Shown here one piece after another: positions 35,844 through 44,117 of a DNA stretch of 64,000 nucleotides; position 1 is the first letter of the stretch, and every line of letters begins with the position of its first letter. The DNA is from Parvibaculum sp036499025. GTDB taxonomy: Bacteria; Pseudomonadota; Alphaproteobacteria; Parvibaculales; Parvibaculaceae. The stretch covers positions 1 through 64,000 of the forward strand of contig DASYEM010000097.1 in assembly GCA_036499025.1 (NCBI GenBank), read 5' to 3'. The notes beneath the pieces were generated by a model. It was not told the origin of the DNA. It worked only from the letters and a program-made list of their open reading frames with translations, and ran no database searches. Made by a program: the position numbers and the translations under genes.

Positions 35844-36287
35844 ATGTCGAAATTACCGAGCGCGAAACTTGCCGGCGCGGGCTTCACGGGCTGGGAGGGA
35901 ACCGATCCTTTTGAAGATCACGCAGGCCCTTATTTCTCGCGCAAAACCGAAGCCGGCGACGTTATCTGCGCTTTCGAGGCGCTGCCCGTTCATTGCAACG
36001 GCGGCGGCTTCATGCATGGCGGCGCGCTGATGACCTTCGCGGATTATTCGCTCTTTGCCATCGGCGGCGATGTGTTGAACGGCCCCTGCGTCACGGTGTC
36101 CTTCAATGCGGAATTCACGGCCTCCGCGCCTCCCGGCGTCACCATCTATTCACGCGGCGAAGTTGTGCAAAACACCAGCAGCATGGTTTTTCTGCGCGGG
36201 CAGGTCTATGTCGAAGAGGGCGAGACGACCCGGACGCTGTTGAATTTCAGCGGCATCGTCAAACGCATCAAGCGCCGCCCCGCCTAG
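35844..36287 (+). CDS. PaaI-family hotdog thioesterase
   Basis: A 147-residue hotdog-fold acyl-CoA thioesterase. The signature is VHCNGGGFMHGGALMTFADY, where the HGG turn and Asp are active-site features of the PaaI/YbgC-like group. Strands FNAEFTASAPPGVTIYSRGE and FLRGQVYVEEGETTRTLLNF complete the sheet. The ATG at 35844 (MSKLPSAKLAGAGF) has AGGA at 35829; additional upstream open frame is not conserved-looking. The LLM monooxygenase gene begins 71 bases downstream on the same strand. Confidence 0.87.
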   Translation: MSKLPSAKLAGAGFTGWEGTDPFEDHAGPYFSRKTEAGDVICAFEALPVHCNGGGFMHGGALMTFADYSLFAIGGDVLNGPCVTVSFNAEFTASAPPGVTIYSRGEVVQNTSSMVFLRGQVYVEEGETTRTLLNFSGIVKRIKRRPA

Positions 36288-36298
36288 CGCGAGCCGTT

Positions 36299-36343
36299 CT
36301 GGCCACAGCCAATCTGGCCGAGGCTAATCTGGCCAAAGCCAAT
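36299..36343. repeat. Three tandem 15-base repeats between thioesterase and LLM genes
   Basis: CTGGCCACAGCCAAT, CTGGCCGAGGCTAAT and CTGGCCAAAGCCAAT follow one another (36299-36343), immediately ahead of the ribosome site of the next gene. Read in frame they would spell the pentapeptide series LATAN, LAEAN, LAKAN, resembling pentapeptide-repeat coding sequence, but no start codon or gene context supports a protein here. Confidence 0.8.
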
Positions 36344-36358
36344 CAGGAAAGAGGTTCG

Positions 36359-37390
36359 ATGGTCACTCTCAGCGTTCTCGATCAGTCCCCGATCCGCAAA
36401 GGCGGCACGGCGGCGGAAGCGCTCGCCAACACCATCGATCTCGCGCGCCACGCCGAGCGTCTCGGCTATCGGCGCTACTGGCTTGCCGAACATCACAATA
36501 CCTCGTCCTTTGCCGGCTCCGCGCCGGAAATCATGATCGCCGCCGTCGCGGCGGCAACGTCGCATATTCATGTCGGCTCGGCGGGCGTCATGCTGCCGCA
36601 TTACAGCCCGCTGAAAGTCGCGGAACTTTTCCGCCTGCTCGAAACGCTTTATCCCGGCCGCATCGATCTCGGTCTTGGCCGCGCGCCGGGGTCGGATCAG
36701 CGCACCTCGCGCGCGCTCCAGCCCGGACCGCAGGCCTACCCCATCGACGTCTTTCCGCAGCAAGTCGAATTGCTGATCCAGTTCCTCGAAGATTCCACGG
36801 GGCTTGGCGGCGAACTCGGCGGCTTTCCCATCGGCCATCCCTATACGGGCATTCACGCGACGCCGCGCGGGCCGGGATTGCCGGAACTCTGGATGCTCGG
36901 CTCCGGCGGCGACGGCGCGGCCTATGCCGCACAATTCGGCATGGCCTATTGCTTCGCGCATTTCATCAATCAGGATGCGGGCACGGAACCACTCGAAATC
37001 TACCGGCGGAATTTCAGGCCCTCGCGCCAGCTCGCCTCGCCGCATGGCTCCATCGGCGTCTCGGTGACAGTTGCCGAAACCGAGGAAGAAGCGCGACGGA
37101 TTTCAGCGCCGCGCAATTTGTGGATATTGCATCTCCTGCAAAATCGTGCGGGCGCCTTCCCCACCATCGAAGAGGCGCAGGCCTATAATTATTCGGATGA
37201 AGAGAAGGTGATGCTGCGCGCCGTCGAACGGCGCGGCATCGTCGGCACGCCGGAACAGGTGCGCGGTCGCCTGCTGCAAATGGGCGCCGAATATGGCGTC
37301 GATGATTTCGTCGTCCTGACCATCACTTACGATCAGGCCGACCGCATTCGGTCCTACGAATTGCTGGCGCAAGCCTTCGGCATTTCCTGA
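36359..37390 (+). CDS. LLM-class flavin-dependent monooxygenase (luciferase-like)
   Basis: A 343-residue TIM-barrel protein of the luciferase-like monooxygenase family, closest in pattern to the MsnO8/YhbW type (TIGR03558). Signatures are SVLDQSPIRKGGTAAEAL, GYRRYWLAEHHNTSSFAGSA, GSAGVMLPHYSPLKVAELFR and GRIDLGLGRAPGSD. It would use reduced flavin and oxygen on an unknown substrate. The ATG at 36359 has AGGAAAGAGG just upstream. It may be co-transcribed with the thioesterase. It converges with the GPH symporter gene, leaving a 3-base gap. Confidence 0.9.
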   Translation: MVTLSVLDQSPIRKGGTAAEALANTIDLARHAERLGYRRYWLAEHHNTSSFAGSAPEIMIAAVAAATSHIHVGSAGVMLPHYSPLKVAELFRLLETLYPGRIDLGLGRAPGSDQRTSRALQPGPQAYPIDVFPQQVELLIQFLEDSTGLGGELGGFPIGHPYTGIHATPRGPGLPELWMLGSGGDGAAYAAQFGMAYCFAHFINQDAGTEPLEIYRRNFRPSRQLASPHGSIGVSVTVAETEEEARRISAPRNLWILHLLQNRAGAFPTIEEAQAYNYSDEEKVMLRAVERRGIVGTPEQVRGRLLQMGAEYGVDDFVVLTITYDQADRIRSYELLAQAFGIS

Positions 37391-37393
37391 ACG

Positions 37394-38791
37394 TCAGGCC
37401 GCCTTGGCGGCCTTGCGCGCGATCCTCCGGTCGAGCGCCGAGCGCAACCGCGCCTGGCGTTCATGGGTGATCGGATATTGCCAGATGACGATGGTCGAGA
37501 TCACCCAAAGCGCCAGCGGCACCATGCAATACATCGCCGTCAGCGCGAAAAGCGAGGCGCTCGAATTTGTGTGCGACTGCGGATTGAAACCGATCCAACC
37601 GAGGATCGGCAAGGCGATGCCCACACCCGCCGCTTCGAAAATCTTCCGCACCATCGCAAGGAAAGCGAAGAGAAACGCCGTGCGCTGCTCGCCGCTTTTA
37701 ATCATGTCGAGATCGCAGACGTCGGCGAGAATGGATTGGCCGAGGATCGGCGCGGCGCCAATGGTGAAGCCCTGGATCAGCGTGATGAAAAGCATGGCCG
37801 GAAACACGGCTTCGGGATGGATGGGCTTCACCACATAGATGACGATCGGCACGAAGGCGAAAGCGAAAAGGCTGATAAAGCCCGCGACGCCGATGCCCTT
37901 ATGCTTGCCGATCTTGCCGCCGATCTTCACCCAGAAAGGCGAGCCGACGACGCCTGCGAAGAAGAGCACGAAAATCAGGATCGAACTGCCTGCGCCCAGT
38001 TGCGCGACATGCTCGAAGAACAGCACCGCCACGCCCGCATTGATCGAGCCCGCCAGCGCGCCAATGATCGTCGCAAGCAGCACGATGCGCAGCGGCCCGT
38101 TGCGCATGGCGATGCGCATGCCGACCATGAAGGAAATCGGCGTGCTGATCTGCACGGCAGGTTCCGGCACGGAGCGCAGCAGAACGATGAGACAGATCGG
38201 CAGCATGCCTGCCGTCAGCCAGCCCAGCGCCGCCATGGCCTGACGGCTCGCCGCGCTCGCATCGCCGCCGCCGCGGCTGGCGATGATCGGCACGGTGATC
38301 GCAACGAGAAGACCGATCAGCAGAAAAATCTGGCGGCTGCCGGTGATGCGGTTGCGTTCGTGATAATCCTCCGAAAGCTCCGCGCCCCATGCGCCGTAAG
38401 GAATTTCGATCAGCGTGTAGCCGAAATAAATCGCCGCGATCCAGATGAGCAAATAGGCGTTGCTCACTTCCACCTGCGGAATGAAGAGCATCAGCGAGGA
38501 GAGCGCCATCACGATGACGCCGCCGATGATCCACGGACGCCGTCTGCCCCAGGGCGTATGCGTGCGGTCGCTCCAGCGGCCGATGAAGGGATCGACAACG
38601 ACGTCGCTCAAACGCGCCAGCATCAAAATGAAGCCGACGGCGGTGAGGCTGAGCCCCAGCGTGCCTGAATAGAAAGGCGGGATATAGATCGCCAAAGGCA
38701 ACCCGATCACCGCCATCGGTACGACAAGTTGCCCATAGGCGAAAAGTTGCCAGCGGCTCAGCTTGTGAGCGCCAATCGGTCCCGCATCCAT
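37394..38791 (-). CDS. GPH-family (MelB-like) MFS symporter
   Basis: A 465-residue twelve-helix transporter. The first cytoplasmic loop is ARLSDVVVDPFIGRWSDRTH followed by TPWGRRRPWI, the diagnostic sequence of the glycoside-pentoside-hexuronide:cation symporter family. Near residue 150 is ELSEDYHERNRITGSRQIF, also typical. Substrates in this family are sugars or sulfonates taken up with Na+ or H+. It stands alone on the minus strand, converging with the LLM gene, so context gives no substrate clue. Confidence 0.88.
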   Translation of the reverse strand: MDAGPIGAHKLSRWQLFAYGQLVVPMAVIGLPLAIYIPPFYSGTLGLSLTAVGFILMLARLSDVVVDPFIGRWSDRTHTPWGRRRPWIIGGVIVMALSSLMLFIPQVEVSNAYLLIWIAAIYFGYTLIEIPYGAWGAELSEDYHERNRITGSRQIFLLIGLLVAITVPIIASRGGGDASAASRQAMAALGWLTAGMLPICLIVLLRSVPEPAVQISTPISFMVGMRIAMRNGPLRIVLLATIIGALAGSINAGVAVLFFEHVAQLGAGSSILIFVLFFAGVVGSPFWVKIGGKIGKHKGIGVAGFISLFAFAFVPIVIYVVKPIHPEAVFPAMLFITLIQGFTIGAAPILGQSILADVCDLDMIKSGEQRTAFLFAFLAMVRKIFEAAGVGIALPILGWIGFNPQSHTNSSASLFALTAMYCMVPLALWVISTIVIWQYPITHERQARLRSALDRRIARKAAKAA

Positions 38792-39052
38792 ACCCGACGT
38801 CCTCCCCGACGATCGTTTTAGTAAATTGACTGTACTATCTGCCGGACCCGGCCCGCAATGCCGACAACCAACATTAGATGAATTCTGCTTTCAGCCTGCG
38901 TTCATGCGCGGGCTTCTAGTTTCATCCTGTCTGAAGCCCGAAGGCCGATGACAAAGGCCTCTCCCCAATTCATTCGGTGCTCGGGGGAGGCGTGATGGCG
39001 GCGTCCAGACCGTACCCCATGGACGCCGTCATTCATTTTCCGCCACGTCTGC
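38792..39052. other. Intergenic region with one hairpin
   Basis: About 260 bases without a gene between the GPH symporter start and the GST stop. Near the symporter the sequence is AT-richer (38816-38838) and probably holds its promoter. An imperfect inverted repeat with arms GGCGTCCA and TGGACGCC lies at about 39000-39028, just after the GST gene; it lacks a T tract on the minus strand. Confidence 0.4.
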
Positions 39053-39691
39053 CTATGCCGCCGCGCTTTCCCGCGCCGAAACGCGGGCGTGCCAGGCTTT
39101 CAGGTGCGGGCAATCATCGGGGATTTCAAGCCCGATGAATTTTGCGAAATCGATTGTGCAGAGCGCCGAGATGTCGGCCACCGAATAATGCGCGCCGGCA
39201 ATGAAATCGCGGCCTGCAATATCGCCGTCGAGCCATTTCATCGCCTTGAAGGCCGTTTCCCGGTTCGCTTCGCCGAAATCGCGGAACTGCTTCACGATCT
39301 TGGAGGTGCGGGCGTCGGCGTGACGCCAGACATTGCCGATGGGCGTCATCACCGCGAATTCGATGCGGCGGATCCACATGTCGATTTGCGCGACCTCGAC
39401 CGGCGTCCTGCCGAAGAGTGCCGGTTCGGGATGCAGCGCCTCGAAATAACGGCAGATCGAAATGCTTTCCGAAATATGCGTGCCGTCATCGAGTTCCAGC
39501 ACCGGCACCTGCCCCAGCGAGTTCTTCTCCTTGAACTCCGGCGCCTTGTGCTCGCCCTTCATCAGCGAGATCGGCTGATAATCGACCTTGATGCCCTTCT
39601 CGGCCAGAAAAATCCGTACGCGGCGCGGATTGGGCGCCGGATTGGCGACGTCGTAAATCTTCAATGCATCCTCCCTTTTCTTTTTCGTCAT
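39053..39691 (-). CDS. Glutathione S-transferase
   Basis: A 212-residue GST. The thioredoxin-like N-terminal domain carries NPRRVRIFLAEKGIKVDYQP and NSLGQVPVLELDDGTHISES, the glutathione-binding cis-Pro and ESxxI motifs. The all-helical C-terminal domain has HYSVADISALCTIDFAKFIG, the N-capping/hydrophobic staple motif. It probably conjugates glutathione to electrophiles in the cytosol and would draw on glutathione recycled by the reductase at 17.6 kb. The start is taken at 39691; a GTG/ATG a few codons upstream is possible. Confidence 0.9.
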   Translation of the reverse strand: MTKKKREDALKIYDVANPAPNPRRVRIFLAEKGIKVDYQPISLMKGEHKAPEFKEKNSLGQVPVLELDDGTHISESISICRYFEALHPEPALFGRTPVEVAQIDMWIRRIEFAVMTPIGNVWRHADARTSKIVKQFRDFGEANRETAFKAMKWLDGDIAGRDFIAGAHYSVADISALCTIDFAKFIGLEIPDDCPHLKAWHARVSARESAAA

Positions 39692-39714
39692 GGCGGCTCG
39701 CACTCATTCCCTCT

Positions 39715-39832
39715 CTCCTCATCCTGAGGAGCATTCGCATCGCGAATGTGTCTCGAAGGATCAGGCCCGTGAGCTCGACGGCCTCGCCCTTCGAGACGCG
39801 ACGCGTTCCGCATCGCTCCTCAGGGTGAGGAG
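39715..39832. repeat. Palindromic intergenic repeat, CTCATCCTGAGGAG family
   Basis: The element starts CTCCTCATCCTGAGGAGC, includes GTGTCTCGAAGGATC in one arm and CCTTCGAGACGCGACGCG in the other, and closes with CTCCTCAGGGTGAGGAG. It forms a long imperfect hairpin and fills most of the gap between the GST and nucleoside-transporter genes. This type of dispersed palindrome is common in alphaproteobacterial genomes. Confidence 0.82.
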
Positions 39833-39860
39833 CTTGGTTGGAAACCGCCTCTCAAACCCC

Positions 39861-41120
39861 TCAGGCAATCAACCCGATCACCGCCCCCGTCATCGAGGTC
39901 GCCAGCGTGCCCGAGACGATGGCGCGCGTGCCGAGCGTTACGATGTCCGAGCGGCGAGACGGCGCGAGTGCGGTCAGTCCGCCGATCAGAATGCCGACGC
40001 TGCCGAGATTGGCAAAGCCGCATAGCGCATAGATCATGATGAGCGCCGAGCGCGGGCTCAGAGCGCCCGCCGGAAGTTGCGCCAGATTGATATAGGCGAT
40101 GAACTCGTTGAGGATCGTCTTCGTCCCCATCAACTGCCCCGCCGTTTCCATCTCGCCGGCAGGCACGCCCATCAGCCAGACAAGCGGCGCGAAGGCCCAG
40201 CCGAAGAACCGCTGCAAGGTCATCGGCGCGCCCCAGAGATCGGGAAACGCGCCGAGGATGATGTTGGCCAGCGCGACCAGCGCCACCATGACGATCAGCA
40301 TGGCGAGAATATTGAGCAGCAGATAAAGCCCGTCGACCGTGCCACGCGTCACCGCATCCATGCTGCTTTCATACTGGACCAGCGGCGCGCCTTCGGCGAC
40401 GCCCGTGCCCGCGAAATCCTTGTCTTCCGGCACCATCAGCCGCGCCACCGTGATGCCCGCCGGAAGCGAGATCAGCGAGGCGACGAGAATTTGCCCGAGC
40501 GCGCCGTGGATCACGGGTTCCAGCACGCTCGCATAAAGCACCAGCACCGTGCCCGAGACGGAGGCGAGGCCGACCGTCATCATCATAAAGAGTTCGGCCC
40601 GCGTCATGCGTTCGAGATAAGGCCGGATCAGCAGCGGCGCCTCGACCATGCCGACGAACATGGTGGAGGCGGAGGCAAGCCCCACCGCGCCGCCGATGCC
40701 CATGCTGCGCTGAAGCAGAAAGGCAAAGCCCCGCGTCACGGCGGGCAACACGCGCCAGTGCCAGAGCAGCGCCGAGAGCGCCGACATGACGAGGACCAGC
40801 GGCAAGGCCTGAAAGCCCAACACAAAGGCGTTGGCCGGGTGCGTCACATCGTAAGGGGCTGGCCCGCCGCCCAGATAGCCGAAGACGAAGCCCGTGCCCG
40901 CGCGCGTCGCTTCCGTCAGCGCATCCACCGCCGCGTTGAGCGCCAGCAAACCGGCCTGCGCGGCGGGCAGCTTCAGCATCAATAAAGCCACCCCGATCTG
41001 GATCGCCACCCCGGTCAAAACCTGCCTGAGCGAAAAGGCCCCGCGCCGCTCGCTCAAGCCCCAGGCCATGCAAACAAGGACCGCGAGCCCAAAGGCGCTT
41101 TGGAAGGACAGCCAGGGCAT
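39861..41120 (-). CDS. Concentrative nucleoside transporter (NupC/CNT family)
   Basis: A 419-residue membrane protein of the CNT family. The core begins LSFQSAFGLAVLVCMAWGLS. The gate domain is VFVGMVEAPLLIRPYLERMT, with the conserved EAP nucleoside-binding triad. The C-terminal domain holds GTKTILNEFIAYINLAQLP and ALCGFANLGSVGILIGGL, matching the NEF and GFxNxxSxGI motifs. It imports nucleosides with H+ or Na+. It is a single gene between a palindromic repeat and the divergently transcribed SDR gene. Confidence 0.93.
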   Translation of the reverse strand: MPWLSFQSAFGLAVLVCMAWGLSERRGAFSLRQVLTGVAIQIGVALLMLKLPAAQAGLLALNAAVDALTEATRAGTGFVFGYLGGGPAPYDVTHPANAFVLGFQALPLVLVMSALSALLWHWRVLPAVTRGFAFLLQRSMGIGGAVGLASASTMFVGMVEAPLLIRPYLERMTRAELFMMMTVGLASVSGTVLVLYASVLEPVIHGALGQILVASLISLPAGITVARLMVPEDKDFAGTGVAEGAPLVQYESSMDAVTRGTVDGLYLLLNILAMLIVMVALVALANIILGAFPDLWGAPMTLQRFFGWAFAPLVWLMGVPAGEMETAGQLMGTKTILNEFIAYINLAQLPAGALSPRSALIMIYALCGFANLGSVGILIGGLTALAPSRRSDIVTLGTRAIVSGTLATSMTGAVIGLIA

Positions 41121-41323
41121 GAAAGGCTCCGAACGGAGGAAAGGCGGGTGTGAAATCGGCTCACATCATAGGGAGACCGAAGGCTCACGCAACGCTCTCC
41201 CGCCCCTCCCCGGCAGTCCTTGACCCTCATGCGAGCTTTATGCACAACTCCCTCCCGAACCTTCATCGGGCCGCTCCCCGGAGCCCGTGCCCGCCCCCAT
41301 AACAGACCAACGGGAGATACCCC

Positions 41324-42229
41324 ATGAGCATTCGTTTTGACGGCAAGGTCGCCATTGTGACCGGCGCGGGCGGCGGTCTTGGCCGCAGCCACGCCCTTGA
41401 GCTGGCGCGTCGCGGCGCGAAGGTCGTCGTCAACGATCTCGGCGGTTCGCGCGACGGCACGGGCGCCCATTCGGAAGCGGCCAAGGCCGTTGTCGATGAA
41501 ATCAAGGCGCTGGGCGGCGAGGCCATGGCCAACGGCTCGAGCGTCACGGACGACGCCGGCGTCGCCAACATGGTCAAGCAGACGATGGAAGCCTATGGCC
41601 GCATCGACATCCTTATCAACAATGCGGGCATCCTGCGCGACAAGTCGTTCTCGAAGATGACGATGGAAGACTTCCAGCTCGTCGTCGACGTGCATCTGAT
41701 GGGCACCGTGAAGCCGACCAAAGCCGTCTGGGAAATCATGAAGGCCCAGAACTATGGCCGCATCGTTGTCACCGCATCGTCCACCGGCCTTTACGGCAAT
41801 TTCGGCCAGACGAATTACGGCGCGGCCAAGCTCGCCGTCGTCGGCTTCATCAACACGCTGAAGCTCGAAGGCCAGAAGAACAACATCCATTGCAACGCGC
41901 TGGCCCCCGTCGCCTATACGCGCATGACGTCGGATCTGATGCCGCCGGAAACCGAACAGATGCTGACGCCGGAAAGCGTCTCGCCGGGCGTCATGTTCCT
42001 CGTCTCGGAAAACGCCCCGACCGGCATGATCCTCTGCGCGGGCGCCGGCGTCTTCGCCGCCACGCGCATGGAAGAAGCCGAAGGCATCTTCCTCGGCCGC
42101 GAAGGTCTGACGGCTGAAAAAGTCGAAGAGAACTGGGCCAAGATCACCGACTTCTCGAACGCCACGCCTTACTTCATGGGCGGCGAACAGACCGGCAAGT
42201 TCTTCAAGCTCGCCACCGGCGGCAAGTAA
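41324..42229 (+). CDS. SDR-family (3R)-hydroxyacyl-CoA dehydrogenase-like
   Basis: A 301-residue short-chain dehydrogenase. The cofactor motif is VTGAGGGLGRSHALELARRG, the stabilising motif NNAGILRD, and the catalytic Ser-Tyr-Lys is in TASSTGLYGNFGQTNYGAAK. The 60-residue C-terminal extension and the DLGGSRDGTG segment match the dehydrogenase domain of peroxisomal multifunctional enzyme type 2, so the likely reaction is oxidation of (3R)-hydroxyacyl-CoA. A GGGAGA ribosome site precedes the ATG and a clear terminator follows. It fits with the acyl-CoA dehydrogenase and crotonase genes nearby. Confidence 0.9.
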   Translation: MSIRFDGKVAIVTGAGGGLGRSHALELARRGAKVVVNDLGGSRDGTGAHSEAAKAVVDEIKALGGEAMANGSSVTDDAGVANMVKQTMEAYGRIDILINNAGILRDKSFSKMTMEDFQLVVDVHLMGTVKPTKAVWEIMKAQNYGRIVVTASSTGLYGNFGQTNYGAAKLAVVGFINTLKLEGQKNNIHCNALAPVAYTRMTSDLMPPETEQMLTPESVSPGVMFLVSENAPTGMILCAGAGVFAATRMEEAEGIFLGREGLTAEKVEENWAKITDFSNATPYFMGGEQTGKFFKLATGGK

Positions 42230-42253
42230 ACAACTCCGGCTGCACATGAATCA

Positions 42254-42278
42254 GGGGAGCCTCCGGGCTCCCCTTTTT
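42254..42278 (+). terminator. Intrinsic terminator of the SDR gene
   Basis: The stem GGGGAGCC (42254-42261) pairs with GGCTCCCC (42266-42273) around the loop TCCG, followed by TTTTT. It lies 24 bases after the stop and just before the end of the convergent copD gene. Confidence 0.9.
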
Positions 42279-42280
42279 CG

Positions 42281-43147
42281 TCATCGGAACACCGGCTGCA
42301 AAGTGCCCAGAAGGCTTGCCGCGCCGAGCACCGCCAGCGAGAGGCCGATCTCGATCGTCACGACACGCCGCAAACGCGCCCTGCCCTCGCGCAGGAGGGC
42401 GAGACCGGGCGCGAGGCGGAAGCGGTTGATCGCGGCGCAGATCAACATGCCGCCGACCAGCGCGAGTTTTGCCAGCAGCACCTGCCCGTAGGTTGTGAAA
42501 AAGAGTCCCGAAAATCCACCCACAAGCAGCCAGCCATTGATAAGCCCGCTGGCCACGACAAAGGCGACCGCCAGAGAACCGAGCGGCGCAAAAAGCTGCG
42601 TGGCTTCAACGGCGAGCGCGTCGCCTTCCGCGCTCACCGGCTGTCTCAGCGCGATTATCAGAGGCGGCAAGGCGCCGATCCATGCGCCGCCGGCCAGCAG
42701 GTGAACCATCTGGCTCAACGGGTGCAGCCAGCCATTGTCCATCAGCGCATGACCGGTGAGCGCGAGGCTGCCCAGAAAGATCGCGGCAAGCCCGGTGACG
42801 ACGCCATAGGCGCTGCGCGACGGCAAAGCCTGAACGAGAAGCATCAGCATCAGGCTGATCGTCAGGCGCACCGCCCAGAGATGGCCGAAATATGTGTCGG
42901 TGACGACGGCGAAAAGAACCGAGGGGTTCAAGGCATCAGACCAACCGGTGCCGAAATTCGCAGCCTCCAGCATCAGCCATCCGGCAGCGGATATCCAGGC
43001 AAAGAGCGCCGCCATGCGCAGACACCGCACCAGCGCGGCGTCGAGCGCGGTGGCCCGGCTCAGAAGAAGCCGGAACAGGCTTCCTCCGAACAGGGTCATC
43101 GCGGTCGCAAATTGCACGGTCGCGCAGAGAACGAGAGCAACTTCCAT
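42281..43147 (-). CDS. copD: Copper homeostasis membrane protein CopD
   Basis: A 288-residue protein with about eight membrane helices, matching the CopD family. Histidines conserved in the family appear in GHALMDNGWLHPLSQMVHLL and VTDTYFGHLWAVRL, and GGAWIGALPPL follows. CopD works with CopC in copper transfer across the inner membrane, generally inward. Its ATG follows the copC stop with no gap, so the two are translationally linked. It is third in the DUF2946-copC-copD operon. Confidence 0.9.
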   Translation of the reverse strand: MEVALVLCATVQFATAMTLFGGSLFRLLLSRATALDAALVRCLRMAALFAWISAAGWLMLEAANFGTGWSDALNPSVLFAVVTDTYFGHLWAVRLTISLMLMLLVQALPSRSAYGVVTGLAAIFLGSLALTGHALMDNGWLHPLSQMVHLLAGGAWIGALPPLIIALRQPVSAEGDALAVEATQLFAPLGSLAVAFVVASGLINGWLLVGGFSGLFFTTYGQVLLAKLALVGGMLICAAINRFRLAPGLALLREGRARLRRVVTIEIGLSLAVLGAASLLGTLQPVFR

Positions 43148-43513
43148 TCAGGGCATGATCTCGAATGTGAAATGGCCCTGCGTCTTGTGCGTGTCGATGG
43201 AGACGGCGCGCCATTCGACGCTGTAGTCGCCGCCTTTGAGCGGCGCCTTCGGCGTCAGCACCAGATGCTTGGCGTCCTTCGGGTCGAGCGCCGAGGCGGC
43301 ATCGACAGGCTTGCCATCGTGATCGGCAAGCGAGGCTTTCGAGAAACGCGCTTCCAGCGCCTCGCTGTAATGCAGGTCGATATGCGTAACAGGCGCGGCA
43401 GGCATCGAGCCTGCGGCGGGGTCCGATTTTTCGAGATGCGCATGGGCGAAGGCGGGAAACGCGACGAGGCTGGCGCAGGCGAGCGCAAGAAACCCTTTCA
43501 GGGGACGGTTCAT
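43148..43513 (-). CDS. copC: Periplasmic copper-binding protein CopC
   Basis: A 121-residue CopC. The signal peptide is cleaved after residue 23 (AFPAFA), leaving a mature N-terminus HAHLEKSDPAAG whose first His is the expected Cu(II) ligand. The C-terminal strand VEWRAVSIDTHKTQGHFTFE is the other family hallmark. There is no methionine-rich Cu(I) loop in the middle, so it is predicted to bind only Cu(II). The ATG at 43513 has GAAGGA upstream. It directly precedes copD. Confidence 0.92.
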   Translation of the reverse strand: MNRPLKGFLALACASLVAFPAFAHAHLEKSDPAAGSMPAAPVTHIDLHYSEALEARFSKASLADHDGKPVDAASALDPKDAKHLVLTPKAPLKGGDYSVEWRAVSIDTHKTQGHFTFEIMP

Positions 43514-43584
43514 GTTGAAATCCTTCAAAGACTGGAATGCCAAAACACCGGTGCGGGCAATTGTCCGCCACCGGAGCGAGATCG

Positions 43585-44025
43585 TCAGGCCGCAATCCAG
43601 AGAGAAGGAGGCGCGCGAGGTCGAGCCTCAGATTGCAGATGTTCGCTCAATCGCCTTGTCGTGGCGGATGGTTTCGCCCATGCCATTTCCGTGCGGCGCA
43701 GAACGAGCAGCAGCAGGCCCGACCCCATAACGAGCGTCACCGTCGCAAAGAGCGAACAGATCGGACAGGTCGGGAAGAGAGCGGGCTTGCCGTCCTTCCC
43801 TGCGGCGGCGCGTTCGGCGATCCCGTCGCCGGTGCAGATGGCCGTCAGCGCGGCCAGCAACGCGGCTTCGCTGAAAGCCGGAGCGGCAATGGCCGTCGGC
43901 GCTTTATGGCCCATCGGCATCATGTGTCCGCCGAGCGCGCCCATATGCGCCACGGACAACAGGACGTTGAGCGCGAACGACACTGTCGCCAACGTCCAAC
44001 CCAGCCGTTCCCAAATGCTGCGCAT
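43585..44025 (-). CDS. DUF2946-like small membrane protein with CPIC and Met/His motifs
   Basis: A 146-residue protein with an N-terminal hydrophobic helix (LGWTLATVSFALNVLLSVAH). A His/Met-rich segment follows (HMGALGGHMMPMGHKAP), then PTCPICSLF and a second membrane helix (LVMGSGLLLLVL). The CPIC motif and layout match DUF2946 proteins that accompany copper genes. The motifs are well suited to binding Cu(I), but its role is unproven. The ATG at 44025 has GAGAGG upstream. It is first in the operon, 71 bases before copC. Confidence 0.78.
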   Translation of the reverse strand: MRSIWERLGWTLATVSFALNVLLSVAHMGALGGHMMPMGHKAPTAIAAPAFSEAALLAALTAICTGDGIAERAAAGKDGKPALFPTCPICSLFATVTLVMGSGLLLLVLRRTEMAWAKPSATTRRLSEHLQSEARPRAPPSLWIAA

Positions 44026-44117
44026 CGCCAGAGCCTCTCGTGGCGCTTTCGTGGCGCCGGGCGAAGGATACGCCTGCATCGCGCTTCCGTCCCAGCGCCA
44101 AAAAGGCGCATGAGCGT

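Noticed and set aside
37396..37413. 8-base-stem hairpin AGGCCGCC/GGCGGCCT as a terminator for the LLM gene
   Set aside because: It lies inside the C-terminal codons of the convergent symporter gene and has no T tract, so it is explained by Ala/Lys codons.
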